In this document: piece by piece, positions 1-13,900 of the stretch
How positions within the stretch are numbered: the stretch's first letter is position 1
Layout of the letters: each line of letters begins with the position of its first letter
Assembly: GCA_002082585.1 (NCBI GenBank)
Contig: CP020563.1
Coordinates: 7,558,001 to 7,622,000, forward strand
Origin: Kitasatospora albolonga
GTDB lineage: Bacteria; Actinomycetota; Actinomycetes; Streptomycetales; Streptomycetaceae
DNA length: 64,000 nucleotides
Direction of reading: 5' to 3'
Translations under genes and position numbers: made by a program
The notes under the pieces: model-generated
Seen by the model: the letters and a program-made list of their open reading frames with translations, nothing else
Database searches by the model: none
Told to the model about the DNA's origin: nothing

Positions 1-3000
1 TGGAGGGGGCCGAGGGAATCTCCGAGGGCCACCTGCTGACCGGGAACACGGCCAGCGTGCTGTCGGGACGGCTGTCCTACGTCCTCGGCCTCCAGGGGCC
101 CTCGCTCACCGTCGACACCGCGTGCTCCTCCTCGCTGGTGGCGCTGCACCTGGCCGTGCAGGCACTGCGGCGCGGCGACTGCGAGCAGGCCCTCGCGGGC
201 GGGGTGACGGTGATGAGCACCCCGCGCCTCTTCGTGGAGTTCAGCCGCCAGCGCGGGCTCGCCGCCGACGGGCGGTGCAAGGCGTTCTCGGCGGAGGCGG
301 ACGGCACGGGCTGGGGCGAGGGCGCCGGAGTGCTGCTGCTGGAACGCCACAGCGACGCCCTGCGCCATGGCCACCCCGTACTCGCGCTGATCAGCGGCAC
401 CGCCGTGAACCAGGACGGCGCCAGCAACGGGCTCACCGCCCCCAACGGCCCGTCCCAGCAGCAGGTCATCCGTGCCGCCCTGGCCGACGCCGCGCTGCGG
501 GCCGACCAGATCGACGCGATCGAGGCCCACGGTACGGGGACGAAGCTCGGCGATCCCATCGAAGCGCAGGCGCTCCGGGCCGTCCACGGACCCGACCGCC
601 CGGCGGACCGCCCGCTGTGGCTCGGCTCGGTGAAGTCGAACATCGGGCACACCCAGGCCGCCGCCGGGGTGGCCGGGGTGATGAAGATGGTGCTGGCCAT
701 CCGCCACGGCGAACTGCCCGGAACCCTGCACGCCGGTACGCCCAACCCTCACGTGGACTGGTCCGGCGGCGGCATCCGCCTGCTCACCGCGCACACCCCG
801 TGGCCGGAGACCGGGAGCCCGCGCCGGGCGGGCGTGTCGTCGTTCGGCATCAGCGGCACCAACGCCCACGTGATCATCGAGCAGGCCCCTGCCATCGCGG
901 CCGTGCCCGCCCTGGACCGGGCCGATGCTCCGGATCTGGCTGATGGTCTGGGCGGGGCTGATGATCTGGGCTGTACCGAAGCTCCGGATCTGATCGGCGC
1001 TCTGGGCCCGGCCGACGCTCAGGACCGGACCGGCACCCCGGACGTGCCCGCCTCGGACACCGCTCCCACCGCCCCCACCGCCGCGACAGCCCTCGCGGCG
1101 GTCACCGCCACCCCCACCGCCCGCCGTACCGGCCCGCCCGTACCGCTGCTGCTCTCGGCCAGGACCCCCGATGCCCTGCGGGCCCAGGCCGGCCGGTTGC
1201 TGAGCCGGCTCGATGCCGACCCGGACCTCGAACTGGCGGACGTCGCCTACTCGCTCGCCACGGGACGCGCCCCGCTCGAACACCGGGCCGCCGTCCTGGG
1301 GCGGAACCGGGCGGCCGTCCGGAGCTCGCTCACCGCGCTCGCGCGCGGCACGTCGGCGGGTCGGCTGCTCACCGGCGGCGCCGTGCGCTCCGGCCGGACC
1401 GCCTTCCTCTTCCCGGGGCAGGGCAGCCAGCGGGCCGGAGCGGGTGCGGAGCTCTACCGTGACGACCCGGTGTTCGCCGACGCCCTCGACGAGGTGCTGA
1501 CCGGCCTGGACCCGCATCTCGACCTCCCCCTGCGCGACATCCTGTTCGCCGAACCCGGAACGCCCGGTGCGGAGTTGCTCGACCGCACCCGGTACACCCA
1601 GCCCGCGCTGTTCGCCCTGGAGACGGCGCTGTTCCGGCTCGTACGGCACTGGGGTGTGCGGCCCGACCTGCTGATGGGGCACTCCATCGGTGAACTCGCC
1701 GCCGCCCACGCGGCGGGCGTCCTGGACCTGCCCGACGCCTGCGCGCTGGTGGCGGCCCGGGGACGGCTGATGGACGAACTGCCCGGGGGCGGGGCGATGG
1801 TGGCGGTGGAGGCCACCGAGGACGAAGTGCGCCAGGCCCTGCTGGACGACCGCACCGGGCACCCCGCCCCGGAGCGGGAGGCGGACCGGGACGGGGTGGA
1901 CATCGCCGCCGTCAACGGGCCCGCGTCGGTGGTCCTGTCCGGTGACGCGGACGCGGTACGGCGCCTGGCCGGGGCGTTCCGCTCCCGGGGGCGGCGGACC
2001 CGCCGCCTGAGCGTCAGCCACGCGTTCCACTCCGCCCGGATGGACGGGATGCTCGACGCGTTCCGGGAGGTGGCCGAGTCGCTGACGTACCACGCTCCCG
2101 GCATCGAGATCGTCTCCAACCTGACCGGGCGTACGGCCACGGCCGCGGAGCTCCAATCCCCCGACCACTGGGTACGCCACGTCCGGGACACCGTGCGCTT
2201 CCTGGAAGGGGCCCGTCGACTGCGGGCCGAGGGCGCGACGACGTACCTCGAGATCGGACCGGGCGGAGTGCTGTCCGGCATGCTCCATGGCTGCCTCTCC
2301 GATCCCGATCCCGATCTCGACTCCAGCCCCGGCCCCGGCCCCGAGGTCACCCCCACGCCTGCCCCCGGCCCCGGCGACACCGGGACGGTGCCGCTGCTGC
2401 GTGACGGCCGTGCCGAGCCGGACGCGGTCCGCACCGCCCTCGCCTCGCTCCACCTGCGGGGCGTGGAGGTGGACTGGTCGGTGGGCTGGAGCGGCACCGA
2501 CGTACGGCGGGTCGACCTGCCCACCTACGCCTTCCAGCGCAGGCGCTTCTGGCCGGAAGCCGCCCCGGACCCGGCCCCCGCCGCCTGGCGCCGCCGGAGC
2601 ACCGCGGTTCCCGCCGGTCCCCGCCGCCACCGCATCGCCTGGGAGCCGCTCACCGTACCCGCTGAGCCCCGCCTCTCCGGCCGCTGGCTGCTCGTCACAC
2701 CGGACGGGCCCGGCGCCGAGGACACCGCACTCGCCTGCGAACAGGCCCTCGCCGGACATGGCGCCGACGTGGTCGTGATCCGGGTCGGGACCGCCGTCGA
2801 ACGCGCTGAACTGGCCTTGCTGCTGCCGGAGTTCGGCACCCTGGAAGGCGTCCTGTCCCTGCTGGCCCTGGCCGAGGACTCCCACCCGGACCCGCAGACG
2901 CCGGACGCCTGCCTGACCGGCACCCTGCTGCTGCTCCAGGCCCTGGGCGACAGCGGCATCGACGCCCCCCTGTGGTGCGCCACCCGTGGCGCGGTGGCGG

Positions 3001-6000
3001 CCGACGGCACGGAGGAGGTCCGTCCCGGGCAGGCCCAGGTATGGGGCCTGGGCCGGGTGGCGGCACTGGAGCACCCGCTGCGCTGGGGCGGCCTGGTCGA
3101 TCTGCCGGACCCGCTGGACGGGCCCGCGCTGGACGGGCTGTGCGCGGTGCTGGCCGGACGGGACGGCGAGGACCAGGTGGCGGTACGCGCGCCGGTACCG
3201 CTGGGCCGTCGGCTCGTCCCCGCGCCGGAGCCCGCGACACCCGCGCCCGCACCGTGGACGGTGCGCGGCACGGTCCTCGTCACCGGCGGCACCGGCGGCC
3301 TCGGCGCCCAGGTGGCGCGCTGGCTCGCGGAGCGCGGGGCGGAACACCTCGTCCTGCTCAGCCGACGGGGCCCCGAGGCCCCCGGCGCCGACGGGCTGAC
3401 CGACGCCCTGGCGGCACTCGGCGCCCGAACCACCCTGCTGGCCTGCGACGTTGCCGACCGCGCCGCGCTGGAACAGGTCCTGGAGCGGCTGCGCGACGCG
3501 GGTGACACCGTACGGGCCGTGGTGCACACCGCCGGACTCACCTCGGACACCCCGCTGATGGACTGCACACCGGAGGAACTGGCCTGGCTGACGGCGGCCA
3601 AGACGCGCGGCGCGACCCACCTCGACGCCCTGTTCGACGGCCAATCCCTGGACGCCTTCGTGCTGTTCTCCTCGATCTCGGGCACCTGGGGCAGCGGCGG
3701 CCAGGGCGCGTACGCGGCGGCCAACGCCTACCTGGACGGCCTCGCCGCCGCGCGGCGCGGCCGGGGCCTGACGGCGACCTCGGTGGCCTGGGGCCCCTGG
3801 GCCGGAGCGGGCATGGCCGCCGGTGCCGTGGGCGAAGGGCTGCGCCGCCACGGACTGGTGCCGATGGCTCCCGACGCGGCGCTCTCCGCGCTCGGCCTGG
3901 CGCTCGCCCTGGACGAGGGCGAACCGGTCGTCGCCGAACTCGACTGGAACCGCTTCGCGCCCACCTTCGGTTCGGTGCGGGACAGCGCGCTGCTGCGCGG
4001 CCTGCCGACCCTCCCGGAGCCCCGGGCGGCGGCGGACGCCTCCGCCGGGTCCGGACCCGGTACGGGCGGTGAACCGCCGTGGCGGCACCGGCTGAGCCGG
4101 CTGTCCGAGCCCGAGGGCCGCAAACTGCTGACGGAACTGGTCCGGAGCGAAGCGGCCGCCGTGCTGGGCCACGACTCGGCCGCCGGGTTCGCCGCCGACC
4201 GCCCGTTCCGTGAGGTCGGCTTCGACTCGCTCACCGCCGTCGAACTCCGCAACCGGCTGGTCGCGGCCACCGCCCTGCCGCTCGCGCTCACCTCCGTATT
4301 CGACCACCCGACGGCCGCCGACCTCGCCGCGCACCTCTTCACCGAGCTCAAAGGCACGGAACCGGACGCCGATGGCACGACCGGTACCAGCGGCGCGACC
4401 AGCACGGCCGAGGCTGGCTCCGCAGCCGTCGTCGGTGCCGCCGCCGGGCCCGTGGCGGCCGATGAACCCCTGGCGATCGTCTCCATGGCCTGCCGGTTCC
4501 CGGGCGGCGTCCGCTCGCCCGACGACCTGTGGCGACTCGTGGCCGACGGAGTGGACGCGGTCACCGCGCTGCCCGACGACCGGGGCTGGTCGCTGGAGAC
4601 CCTCTACGACCCCGACCCCCTGAACCCGGGCACCTTCTACACCACCGGGGGCGGATTCCTGGACGGGGCGGCCGAGTTCGACGCGGAGTTCTTCGGCATC
4701 TCCCCGCGAGAAGCACTCGCCATGGACCCGCAGCAGCGACTGCTGCTCGAAACCAGCTGGGAGGCGCTGGAGCGGGCGGGGCTCGATCCCGCGTCGGTAC
4801 GCGGCAGCGAGGGCGGCGTCTACGTCGGCGTCGCCGCCCAGGGGTACGGCACCGGCCCGCAGAACCCGTCCGACGAGGTCGAAGGACACCTCCTCAGCGG
4901 CACGGTCACCAGCGTCGCTTCCGGCCGCGTCGCCTACACCCTCGGACTCGGCGGCCCTGCCGTCACCGTGGAGACGGCCTGCTCGTCCTCGCTGGTGGCC
5001 CTGCACCTGGCCGGTCAGGCACTGCGCGCCGGTGACTGCTCGTTCGCCCTGGTCGGCGGTGCCGCGGTGATGGCGAGCCCGGACGTCTTCGTCGAGTTCA
5101 GCCGCCAGCAGGGCCTGTCGCCCGACGGCCGCTGCCGCTCCTTCGCCGAAGGGGCCAACGGTACGGGCTGGGGCGAAGGGGTGGGCGTCCTGCTCGTGGA
5201 ACGCCTCTCCGACGCGCGCCGCCTCGGGCACCCCGTACTGGCCCTCGTACGGGGGACCGCGGTGAACCAGGACGGTGCCAGCAACGGCCTCACCGCCCCG
5301 AGCGGCCCCGCACAGCAGCGGGTGATCAAGGCCGCGCTGGCCACGGCGGGGCTGTCCGGCGCCGACATCGACCTGGTCGAGGCGCACGGCACCGGCACCG
5401 TACTCGGGGACCCGATCGAGGCCCAGGCGCTGCTGGCCACGTACGGCCAGGACCGGCCCGCCGAACGGCCGTTGTGGCTGGGGTCGTTGAAGTCGAACAT
5501 CGGGCACACCCAGGCCGCCGCCGGGGTCGCCGGGGTCATCAAGACGGTTCTCGCCCTGCGGAACGGTGTTCTCCCCGGCACCCTGCACGCCCAGGAGGCG
5601 TCCAGCCGGGTGGACTGGTCGGCCGGTGCCGTACGGCTGCTCGCCGACGCCCGCCCCTGGGACGCCCCGGACGGGGGCCGGCCGCGCCGGGCCGGTGTCT
5701 CCGCGTTCGGCATGAGCGGCACCAACGCCCATGCCGTCCTGGAGGAAGCCCCCGCCGCCGACCGCATCCTGAAGGAAGCACCGGCTGCCGACGGCCTCTT
5801 GGAGAAGGCACCCGAAGCCCCCGCCGCCGACCGCATCTTGGAGGAAGCCCCCGGCGCCCCGGAGCCCCACGGCACGCCCGGCGAACCGTCCGATGACACC
5901 GGGACCACGGTTCCGTGGCTGATCTCCGCCATGACCCCCGAGGCCCTGCGCCGACAGGCGCGCCGACTGGGCGAGCATCTGCGGGCCCACCCCGACGGGG

Positions 6001-7889
6001 GCACCGCCGGCCCGGCCCGCGCGCTCGCCACCACCCGCCCCGCCCTGCCCTTCCGGGCCGCCGCCATCGGCCGCGACCGCGACACGCTCCTCGGCCGGCT
6101 GGACGCCCTCGCGGCGGGAGAACCCGCGCCCGACACCGTACGGGACCGGGTGCGCGGCGGCCGTACGGTCTTCGTCTTCCCCGGCCAGGGCTCGCAGTGG
6201 GCCGGCATGGCCGTGGCCGCGCTCGACACCTCCGAGACGTTCGCCACCGCCATCGCCGCCTGCGAACGGGCGCTCGCCCCGCACACCGACTGGTCCCTGA
6301 CCGAGGTGCTGCGCGGCGCGCCCGGCGCCCCGGCGCTCGACCGCGTGGACGTCGTCCAGCCGGTGCTCTTCGCCGTGATGGTCGCGCTGGCCGCGCACTG
6401 GCGCGACACCGGGGTCACCCCGGACGCGGTCGTCGGCCACAGCCAGGGCGAGATCGCCGCCGCGTGCGTCGCCGGAGCGCTGTCGCTCGACGACGCGGCC
6501 CTCGTCGTGGCGCTGCGCAGCCGGGCGCTGCTGAGGCTGGCGGGACGCGGCGGCATGGTGTCGGTCGCCGCCTCCGCCGAGCGGACCACGCGTCTGCTGC
6601 CCGCGGGCGGACGGATGTGCGTGGCCGCGGTGAACGGCCCCGGAGCCGTGGTCGTCGCCGGGGAGCCCCAGGAACTGGCCGCCCTGCTCGCGGCCTGCGA
6701 CCGCGAAGGCGTACGGGCCAAGGCGATCCCGGTGGACTACGCGGCCCACTCGGCCCAGGTCGCCGAGATCGAGGACGAACTGCGGGAAGCCCTCACCGGG
6801 ATACGCCCCCGCGCCTCGGCCGTCCCGCTCCACTCGACGGTGACCGGCGAACCCGTCGCCGGAGAAACGCTCGACGCCTCCTACTGGTACCGCAACCTGC
6901 GCGAGCCGGTCGGCTTCGCCGGGGCCACCCGCACCCTGCTGGAGGCGGGTCACACCCTGTTCGTCGAGGTCAGCCCGCACCCGGTGCTGCTCGCCGGGAT
7001 CGAGGAGGTGGCTGCGGAGGCCGGGCGCGAGGTGTCGGCGGTCGGTACGCTGCGGCGCGGCGACGGCGGCCGGGACCGGCTGCTGGCCTCACTGACCGAG
7101 GCATGGGCGGCCGGTGGCGGCCCGGTGGACTGGTCGCCCTGGACGGGAGCCCCGGGGCCGGACGCCCCGCCCCTCCTCCCGCTGCCGACCTACCCCTTCG
7201 AACGCGACCGGTACTGGCTGCCCACACCGGGCCGGACGGCCTCCGCCGCGGCCCCGGTCACCACCGGGGTACCGGCGGAGGCCAACGGCGAGGGCACGGC
7301 GGAGGCCGTACGGGACGACGACGGCGCCCCCGCCGTACGACTGGCCGCCCAACTGGCCCCGCTGGACCGGCAGGCACGCCGCCAAGCGGTCCTCGACCTG
7401 GTCATCCGGCACGCGGCGGCGGTCCTCGGCCATTCCGGAGCCGGTCCGGTGCGCCCGGAACGCTCCTTCTCCGAGGTCGGCTTCGACTCGATGCTCGCGG
7501 TCCGGTTCAGGAACGCCCTGTGCGAGGCCACCGGGGTGGCCGTCCCGCCGACGGTCGTCTTCGACCACCCGACGCCCGAGGCGCTCGCCGCCTACCTGGA
7601 CGCGGAGCTGTCCGCCGCGCCCGAACCGCCCTCGCCCCTGCTGGCCGAACTGGACCGGCTGGCCGAACTCCTCGCGGCCGTACCGCCCGGAGCCGTCGAT
7701 ACCGACGGGGTCGGCAAACGGCTGGACGAACTGCTGCGCGGCTGGGACCGGCGTACCGGCACACCGGGTGGCGAGGAACCACCACCCGGCCCGGTGGACG
7801 ACAAGGCCACCGCCACCGCCACCGCCACGGAAACGGCGACAGCGGACGAGCTGTTCGCCCTGCTCGACAACGACTTCGGCAACGCCTGA
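1..7889 (+). CDS. bafA1: Type I modular PKS, modules 2-3 (5' end missing)
   Basis: The reading frame is open from base 3 ([10 protein letters not shown]...) and joins mid-KS, so the gene begins upstream; 2628 residues are visible, and the GTG at 57 is internal. Module 2: partial KS (active Cys 41 in VDTACSSS, His 176 in EAHGTGT, His 216 in KSNIGH); AT about residues 465-766 with GHSIG Ser 561 and HAFHS (malonyl type); KR about 875-1330, no LDD motif but a Trp before the catalytic Tyr (A-type); ACP with GFDSL Ser 1409. Module 3: KS about 1485-1912 (VETACSSS, Cys 1660); AT about 2054-2352 with GHSQG Ser 2147 and YAAHS (methylmalonyl-like); no reductive domain; ACP Ser 2496. The C-terminal tail ends in [12 protein letters not shown], a docking tail. 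Known for bafilomycin: M2 gives the C21 hydroxyl and M3 leaves the C19 ketone that becomes the hemiketal. A repeated linker lies at 5740-5850. The symbol rests on synteny; the loading and M1 part is inferred to be upstream. Confidence 0.93.
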   Translation, partial: EGAEGISEGHLLTGNTASVLSGRLSYVLGLQGPSLTVDTACSSSLVALHLAVQALRRGDCEQALAGGVTVMSTPRLFVEFSRQRGLAADGRCKAFSAEADGTGWGEGAGVLLLERHSDALRHGHPVLALISGTAVNQDGASNGLTAPNGPSQQQVIRAALADAALRADQIDAIEAHGTGTKLGDPIEAQALRAVHGPDRPADRPLWLGSVKSNIGHTQAAAGVAGVMKMVLAIRHGELPGTLHAGTPNPHVDWSGGGIRLLTAHTPWPETGSPRRAGVSSFGISGTNAHVIIEQAPAIAAVPALDRADAPDLADGLGGADDLGCTEAPDLIGALGPADAQDRTGTPDVPASDTAPTAPTAATALAAVTATPTARRTGPPVPLLLSARTPDALRAQAGRLLSRLDADPDLELADVAYSLATGRAPLEHRAAVLGRNRAAVRSSLTALARGTSAGRLLTGGAVRSGRTAFLFPGQGSQRAGAGAELYRDDPVFADALDEVLTGLDPHLDLPLRDILFAEPGTPGAELLDRTRYTQPALFALETALFRLVRHWGVRPDLLMGHSIGELAAAHAAGVLDLPDACALVAARGRLMDELPGGGAMVAVEATEDEVRQALLDDRTGHPAPEREADRDGVDIAAVNGPASVVLSGDADAVRRLAGAFRSRGRRTRRLSVSHAFHSARMDGMLDAFREVAESLTYHAPGIEIVSNLTGRTATAAELQSPDHWVRHVRDTVRFLEGARRLRAEGATTYLEIGPGGVLSGMLHGCLSDPDPDLDSSPGPGPEVTPTPAPGPGDTGTVPLLRDGRAEPDAVRTALASLHLRGVEVDWSVGWSGTDVRRVDLPTYAFQRRRFWPEAAPDPAPAAWRRRSTAVPAGPRRHRIAWEPLTVPAEPRLSGRWLLVTPDGPGAEDTALACEQALAGHGADVVVIRVGTAVERAELALLLPEFGTLEGVLSLLALAEDSHPDPQTPDACLTGTLLLLQALGDSGIDAPLWCATRGAVAADGTEEVRPGQAQVWGLGRVAALEHPLRWGGLVDLPDPLDGPALDGLCAVLAGRDGEDQVAVRAPVPLGRRLVPAPEPATPAPAPWTVRGTVLVTGGTGGLGAQVARWLAERGAEHLVLLSRRGPEAPGADGLTDALAALGARTTLLACDVADRAALEQVLERLRDAGDTVRAVVHTAGLTSDTPLMDCTPEELAWLTAAKTRGATHLDALFDGQSLDAFVLFSSISGTWGSGGQGAYAAANAYLDGLAAARRGRGLTATSVAWGPWAGAGMAAGAVGEGLRRHGLVPMAPDAALSALGLALALDEGEPVVAELDWNRFAPTFGSVRDSALLRGLPTLPEPRAAADASAGSGPGTGGEPPWRHRLSRLSEPEGRKLLTELVRSEAAAVLGHDSAAGFAADRPFREVGFDSLTAVELRNRLVAATALPLALTSVFDHPTAADLAAHLFTELKGTEPDADGTTGTSGATSTAEAGSAAVVGAAAGPVAADEPLAIVSMACRFPGGVRSPDDLWRLVADGVDAVTALPDDRGWSLETLYDPDPLNPGTFYTTGGGFLDGAAEFDAEFFGISPREALAMDPQQRLLLETSWEALERAGLDPASVRGSEGGVYVGVAAQGYGTGPQNPSDEVEGHLLSGTVTSVASGRVAYTLGLGGPAVTVETACSSSLVALHLAGQALRAGDCSFALVGGAAVMASPDVFVEFSRQQGLSPDGRCRSFAEGANGTGWGEGVGVLLVERLSDARRLGHPVLALVRGTAVNQDGASNGLTAPSGPAQQRVIKAALATAGLSGADIDLVEAHGTGTVLGDPIEAQALLATYGQDRPAERPLWLGSLKSNIGHTQAAAGVAGVIKTVLALRNGVLPGTLHAQEASSRVDWSAGAVRLLADARPWDAPDGGRPRRAGVSAFGMSGTNAHAVLEEAPAADRILKEAPAADGLLEKAPEAPAADRILEEAPGAPEPHGTPGEPSDDTGTTVPWLISAMTPEALRRQARRLGEHLRAHPDGGTAGPARALATTRPALPFRAAAIGRDRDTLLGRLDALAAGEPAPDTVRDRVRGGRTVFVFPGQGSQWAGMAVAALDTSETFATAIAACERALAPHTDWSLTEVLRGAPGAPALDRVDVVQPVLFAVMVALAAHWRDTGVTPDAVVGHSQGEIAAACVAGALSLDDAALVVALRSRALLRLAGRGGMVSVAASAERTTRLLPAGGRMCVAAVNGPGAVVVAGEPQELAALLAACDREGVRAKAIPVDYAAHSAQVAEIEDELREALTGIRPRASAVPLHSTVTGEPVAGETLDASYWYRNLREPVGFAGATRTLLEAGHTLFVEVSPHPVLLAGIEEVAAEAGREVSAVGTLRRGDGGRDRLLASLTEAWAAGGGPVDWSPWTGAPGPDAPPLLPLPTYPFERDRYWLPTPGRTASAAAPVTTGVPAEANGEGTAEAVRDDDGAPAVRLAAQLAPLDRQARRQAVLDLVIRHAAAVLGHSGAGPVRPERSFSEVGFDSMLAVRFRNALCEATGVAVPPTVVFDHPTPEALAAYLDAELSAAPEPPSPLLAELDRLAELLAAVPPGAVDTDGVGKRLDELLRGWDRRTGTPGGEEPPPGPVDDKATATATATETATADELFALLDNDFGNA
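5740..5850 (+). repeat. Degenerate repeat in the M3 KS-AT linker
   Basis: Three to four imperfect copies of a roughly 30-bp unit encoding [14 protein letters not shown] decapeptides follow directly after the KS. They lie in a flexible linker outside catalytic domains. Confidence 0.6.
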
Positions 7890-7905
7890 GAGAGAGCTGG
7901 CACTG

Positions 7906-10900
7906 ATGTCCGACTCCGACGACAAGAAGCTGCTCGACTACCTCAGGCGCGCCACCGCGGACCTCGGTGACGCCCGGAAGCAGCTGCGCGAGGCCGAGCA
8001 GGCCCGCCACGAACCGATCGCCATCGTCTCGATGGCCTGCCGCTACCCCGGTGGCGCCCACACGCCCGAGCTGCTGTGGGACCTGGTCTCCCGGGGCACC
8101 GACGCGATTTCCGCCTGGCCGGTCAACCGGGGCTGGGACCTGGAGGGCCTCTACGACCCCGACCCCGAGAAGCCCGGCACCTCCTACACCCGGCACGGCG
8201 GCTTCCTCCACGACGCGGCCGATTTCGACGCGGAGTTCTTCGGCATCTCGCCGCGCGAGGCCCTGGCGACCGACCCCCAGCAGCGGCTGGCCCTGGAGAC
8301 CGCCTGGGAGGCGGTCGAGCGGGCCGCGATCGACCCCCGTACGTTACGGCGCACCGGCACGGGCGTCTTCCTCGGCGCGATCGGCAACGGCTACGGCGCG
8401 GGCTCGCGCCACCTCCCCGACGTCCAGGGCCTGCTGGACACCGGGACCGCGAGCAGCGTGGTCTCCGGCCGGATCGCCTACACCCTGGGCCTGGAAGGGC
8501 CCGCCGTCACCGTGGACACGGCCTGCTCCTCCTCCCTGGTCGCCCTGCACCTGGCGATCAGGGCCCTGCGGGCGGGCGACTGCACGCTGGCCCTGGCCGG
8601 CGGGGTGTCGGTGATGGCGACCCCCGACGCGTTCGTGGCGTTCAGCCGCCAGCGCGCGCTGTCCGCCGACGGCCGCTGCAAGGCGTTCGGGGCCGACGCG
8701 GACGGAACCGGCTGGTCCGAGGGTGTCGGCGTGCTGCTGCTGGAGCGGCTGTCGGACGCGCGCCGCAACGGACACCAGGTACTGGCCGTCATCCGTGGCT
8801 CGGCCACGAACCAGGACGGGGCGAGCAACGGCCTGACGGCGCCGAGCGGCCCGTCCCAACAGCGGGTGATCCGTGCGGCGTTGGCGGACGCGGGGCTGGT
8901 GGCGTCGGACGTGGACGTAGTGGAGGCGCACGGTACGGGGACGCGGTTGGGCGACCCGATCGAGGCCCAGGCGCTGCTGGCCACGTACGGGAAGGACCGG
9001 CCCGCTGACCGGCCCCTGTGGCTCGGCTCGTTGAAGTCGAACATCGGCCACACCTCGGCGGCGGCCGGAGTGGGCGGCGTCATCAAGATGGTGCAGGCGA
9101 TCGAGCACGGCGAACTGCCCAGAACCCTGCACGCGGACCGGCCGACACCCATGGTCGACTGGGCGTCGGGAGCCGTGGAGATCCTCTCCGAGTCCCGAGC
9201 CTGGGACGACACGGGACGCCCGCGCCGGGCCGGGGTGTCCGCCTTCGGCGTCAGCGGCACCAACGTCCATCTGATCCTGGAACAGGCCCCGGCGGCCCCG
9301 GCGGCTTCGGCGGAGGAAGCCGAACCGGAAGCCGAGCAGGTGGCCGAACCCGCTGCCGACGGTGACGTGTACCCGCTGCCCTGGGTGCTCTCGGGCCGTA
9401 CCGACCAGGCGCTGCGCGACCAGGCGGCCGGGCTGCTGGCCCACCTGAGCGTCGGCCCCGAACCCCTGCGGGCCGCCGCCACCGGCCGCGCCCTCGCCCT
9501 CACCCGTACCGCCTTCGAGCGACGGGCCGTGGTCGTGGGAACCGATCGGGACCGGCTGATCGACGGCGTGAAAGCCCTGGCCGAGGGCCGCTCGGTGCCG
9601 GGGCTGGTGCGGGGCGACGGGGTGTCGTCGGGGCGGTCGGTGCTCGTCTTCCCGGGGCAGGGGTCGCAGTGGGTGGGGATGGCTGCGGAGCTGTTGGGGG
9701 AGTCGGAGGTCTTCGCGGCGCGGATGGGTCAGTGCGAGCGGGCGTTGGCGCCTTACGTCGACTGGTCGTTGACGGAGGCGCTGGGGTCGGAGCGGTTGTT
9801 GGCTCGGGTTGATGTGGTGCAGCCGGTGCTGTGGGCCGTGATGGTGTCGCTCGCTGAGGTGTGGCGGTCGTTCGGTGTGGCCGTGGACGGGGTGGTCGGC
9901 CATTCGCAGGGGGAGGTTGCCGCCGCTTGCGTGGCGGGTGGGTTGAGCTTGGACGACGGGGCGCGGGTGGTGGCGTTGCGTTCCCGTGCGGTGGGGGTGT
10001 TGGCGGGGCGGGGTGGTATGGCGTCGGTGCCGTTGCCGGTGGACGTGGTGCGGGAGCGTATCGCCCTGTGGGCGGGCCGGTTGTCGGTCGCCGCGGTCAA
10101 CGGCCCGTCGGCGACGGTGGTTTCCGGTGACGCGGACGCCGTCACAGCCCTGGTGGACGAGTTGGTGGGGGAGGACGTGCGGGCGCGGCTGGTCGAGGTG
10201 GACTACGCGTCGCATTCCTCCCATGTGGAGGAGATCCGTGAGCAGTTGCTCTCCGCCCTGGAAGGCATTACGCCTCTTTCCGGTGCGGTGCCGTTCTTCT
10301 CGACGGTGACGGGGGGCTGGCTGGATACGAAGGGTCTGGACGCGGAGTACTGGTACCGGAATCTGCGCGAGACCGTTCAGTTCGGGAAGGCGACGGAGGC
10401 ACTGTTGGGGGAGGGCTTCCGGTTCTTCGTCGAGGCCAGCCCGCACCCCGTGCTCACCTTCGGTGTCCAGCAGACCGCCGACCGGGTCGACACCGCCGGT
10501 TCCGCGCAGGGCCCCGCCGTGGTCGTCGGCACGCTGCGGCGCGGCGAGAGCGGCCTCGACCGCTTCCTGACCTCCTTGGGAGAGGCCCACGCGGGCGGCC
10601 TGTCGCCCGACTGGGACCGGGTGTTCGCCGGGCACCGTCCGGGTCCGGACGGCGTCTCCCTGCCCACCTACCCCTTCCAGCGCCGCCCGTACTGGCTGGA
10701 GGACACCGGCCCGGCGGCGGGCGGCCCTTCCCGTACGTCAGCGGAGGGTGACGACTTCTGGGACGCCTTGGGCGGGGGCGACCTGGACCGGTTCACCACG
10801 GCCCTCGGGGTGGCCCCCGAGGACCCGCTGAACGTGGTGCTCCCCGCCCTCGCCACCTGGCGGAGCGAGCGCACCGAGCGTTCGGTGGTCGACTCCTGGC

Positions 10901-13900
10901 GCTACCGCGTGACCTGGCGCGCCCTGCCCGAGGGCCCTCCGGCCGTCGCGCTGGACGGCAGTTGGCTCGTCCTGTCGTCGGACGGTCAGCCTGAGGACGG
11001 GGTACGCCGGTCCGAGGCGACCGTCCACGTCATGGAGCGGGCCGGGGCCTCGGTGGTCCATGTACGGCTCACCGAGGCGGAGGCCGACCGCGCCGTGCTG
11101 GCCGACCGGCTCCGCGCCTCTCTCGACGCGCTGCCCGGCCCGGTGACGGGCGTGCTGTCGCTGCTGGGCCTTGACGAGCGCCCGCACTCCGCGCACCCCT
11201 CCGTCCCGTTGGGCACCGCCCTCAACCTGGCCCTGGTGCAGTCCCTCGGTGACGCCGGGATCGACGCGCCCCTGTGGTGGGCGACCCGGGGCGCGGTGTC
11301 GGTCGGGGGTACGGACACCGGGAGCGCGGTCAGCGCCGCGCAGAGTCTGCTGTGGGGGCTGGGCCGGGTCGCCGCGCTGGAGTTCCCGCAGCGCTGGGGC
11401 GGTCTGATCGACCTCCCGGAGGTCCTCGACGCGGCCACCGCCCCCCGGCTGTGCCGGGTGCTGGCGGGCGAGGCCGGGGACGAGGACCAGGTGGCCGTAC
11501 GGGCCACCGGCTGCCACGGCCGGCGGCTGGTCCGGTCCGCCCTGGGCGACACCGCGCCGGGGCGGAGCTGGCGGCCCGGGGGCACCGTGCTGATCACCGG
11601 CGGTACCGGCGGGATCGGCGCGCAGATCGCGCGCTGGCTGGCCCGGCGGGGCGCCGCACACCTGGTGCTGGTCAGCCGGGGCGGAGCGGACGCGCCGGGT
11701 GCGGCTGAGCTCTCCGAGGAGCTCACCGCCCTCGGTACCAGGGTCACCCTGGCCTCGTGCGATGTCGCCGACCTGGAAGCCCTGCGCGCGCTGAAAGACG
11801 GCCTCGAACAGGACGGCCACCGCATCAGCACCGTCTTCCACGCGGCGGGGGCCGGGCTGCTGGTTCCCCTGCCCGACACCGACATGGACGAGTTCGCCGA
11901 CACCCTCCACGCCAAGGCGGGCGGGGCCAGGAACCTGGACCTGCTCTTCGACCGGGACACGCTCGACGCGTTCGTGCTGTTCTCCTCCATCTCCGGGGTG
12001 TGGGGCAGCGCCGTCCACGGCGCCTACGCCGCCGCCAACGCCTGCCTCGACGGCCTCGCCGAGGACCGCAGGAGCCGTGGCCTCGCCGCGACCTCCGTGG
12101 TGTGGGGGATCTGGGACCCCGAGGGCGGGGGCGGGATGGCCGCCGAACTGGTGGAGGAGAACCTGCGCGGCCATGGCGTGCTCTTCATGGAGCCCGCCGT
12201 CGCGATCACCGGGCTCCAGCAGGTCCTGGACCACGACGAGACAGTGACCGTGGTCGCGGACATCGACTGGGACCGCTTCGCGACGGTGTTCACCTCGGCG
12301 CGCCCGAGCCCGCTGATCGGTGAACTTCCCGAGGTACGGGCTGCGTTGGCAGCCGAACAGGCGACCGGCGGAACCGGGGCCGAGGAGACCTCCTCGGCGC
12401 TGCGCGACCGGCTGGAGCCCCTCCCCGTGGCTGAGCGGACCCGGGTGCTGGTCGACCTGGTCCGCACCCACGCGGCCGCCGTGCTCGGCCACGGCTCGCC
12501 GGACGCGGTCACCCCCGGCCGTGCCTTCCGCGACCTGGGCTTCGACTCCCTGACCGCCGTGGACATGCGCAACCGGCTCAACACCGCCACCGGCCTGCGG
12601 CTCCCGGTCACCGTCGTCTTCGACTACGCCTCCGCGACCGCGCTCGCCCGGCACCTGGAGACCGGACTGCTGGGCGCCCGCGAGGAGCCCGCCACCGTCA
12701 GGCAGCTCCCGCCTGCGGCCCCCGCCGAGGACGACGACCCCATCGTGATCGTCTCCATGAGCTGCCGCTACCCCGGAGGCGTACGCACCCCCGAGGACCT
12801 GTGGCGCCTGGTCGCCGACGGGCGCGACGCCGTCTCCGGGCTGCCGTCCGACCGGGGCTGGGACCTCGACGCGCTGTACGACGCGGACCCCGACCGGCCC
12901 GGCAGGAGTTACGCCGCCGCAGGCGGATTCATCCGGGACGCGGACCGGTTCGACCCGGCCTTCTTCGGGATCTCCCCGCGCGAGGCCCTGGCCATGGACC
13001 CGCAGCAGCGGCTGCTGCTCGAAACCTCCTGGGAGGCGATCGAGCGCGCCGGTATCGACCCGACGACCCTGCACTCCACCCCGACCGGGGTCTTCGCGGG
13101 CGCCTCCTACCAGGGGTACGGCGGCACCCTCAGCGAGGTCCCCGAAGAGTTGGAGGGCTTGTTCATCGCGGGCATCTCCACCAGCGTCCTGTCCGGCAGG
13201 GTCGCCTACCAACTCGGCCTCCAGGGGCCCGCCGTGACCGTGGACACGGCCTGCTCCTCGTCCCTGGTGGCGGTCCACCTCGCCGCGCGGTCGCTGCGCT
13301 CGGGCGAATGCTCGCTGGCCCTGGCGGGCGGCGTCACGGTGATGGGCACCCCGCTGTCGTTCACCGGCTTCAGCAGGCAGCGGGGGCTCGCCGAGGACGG
13401 GCGCTGCAAGTCCTTCGCCGCCTCGGCCGACGGCTTCGGCATGGCCGAGGGTGTGGGCCTGCTGGTCCTGGAACGCCTCTCGGACGCCCGCCGCAACGGC
13501 CACCCGGTGCTCGCGGTGCTGCGCGGCTCGGCGATCAACCAGGACGGCGCGAGCAACGGGCTGACCGCGCCCAGCGGCCTGGCCCAGCAGCGGGTGATCC
13601 GCGACGCGCTGGCCGACGCCCGGCTGACGGCCGCCGATGTGGACGCGGTGGAGGCGCACGGCACCGGGACCCGTCTCGGCGACCCGATCGAGGCCGACGC
13701 GCTGCTGGCCACGTACGGTCAGGACCGGCCCGCCGAAAGGCCGTTGCGGCTGGGGTCGTTGAAGTCGAACATCGGGCACACCCAGGCTGCCGCCGGGGTC
13801 GGCGGCATCATGAAGATGGTGCTGGCCATGGGGCACGGCGAGCTGCCGCGGACCCTGCACATCGACCGGCCGTCCCCGAACGTCGACTGGACGGCGGGCG

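Noticed and set aside
6150-7610. A hidden or vestigial KR in module 3
   Set aside because: Only about 150 residues separate the AT end from the ACP; no Rossmann motif or SDR catalytic residues are present.
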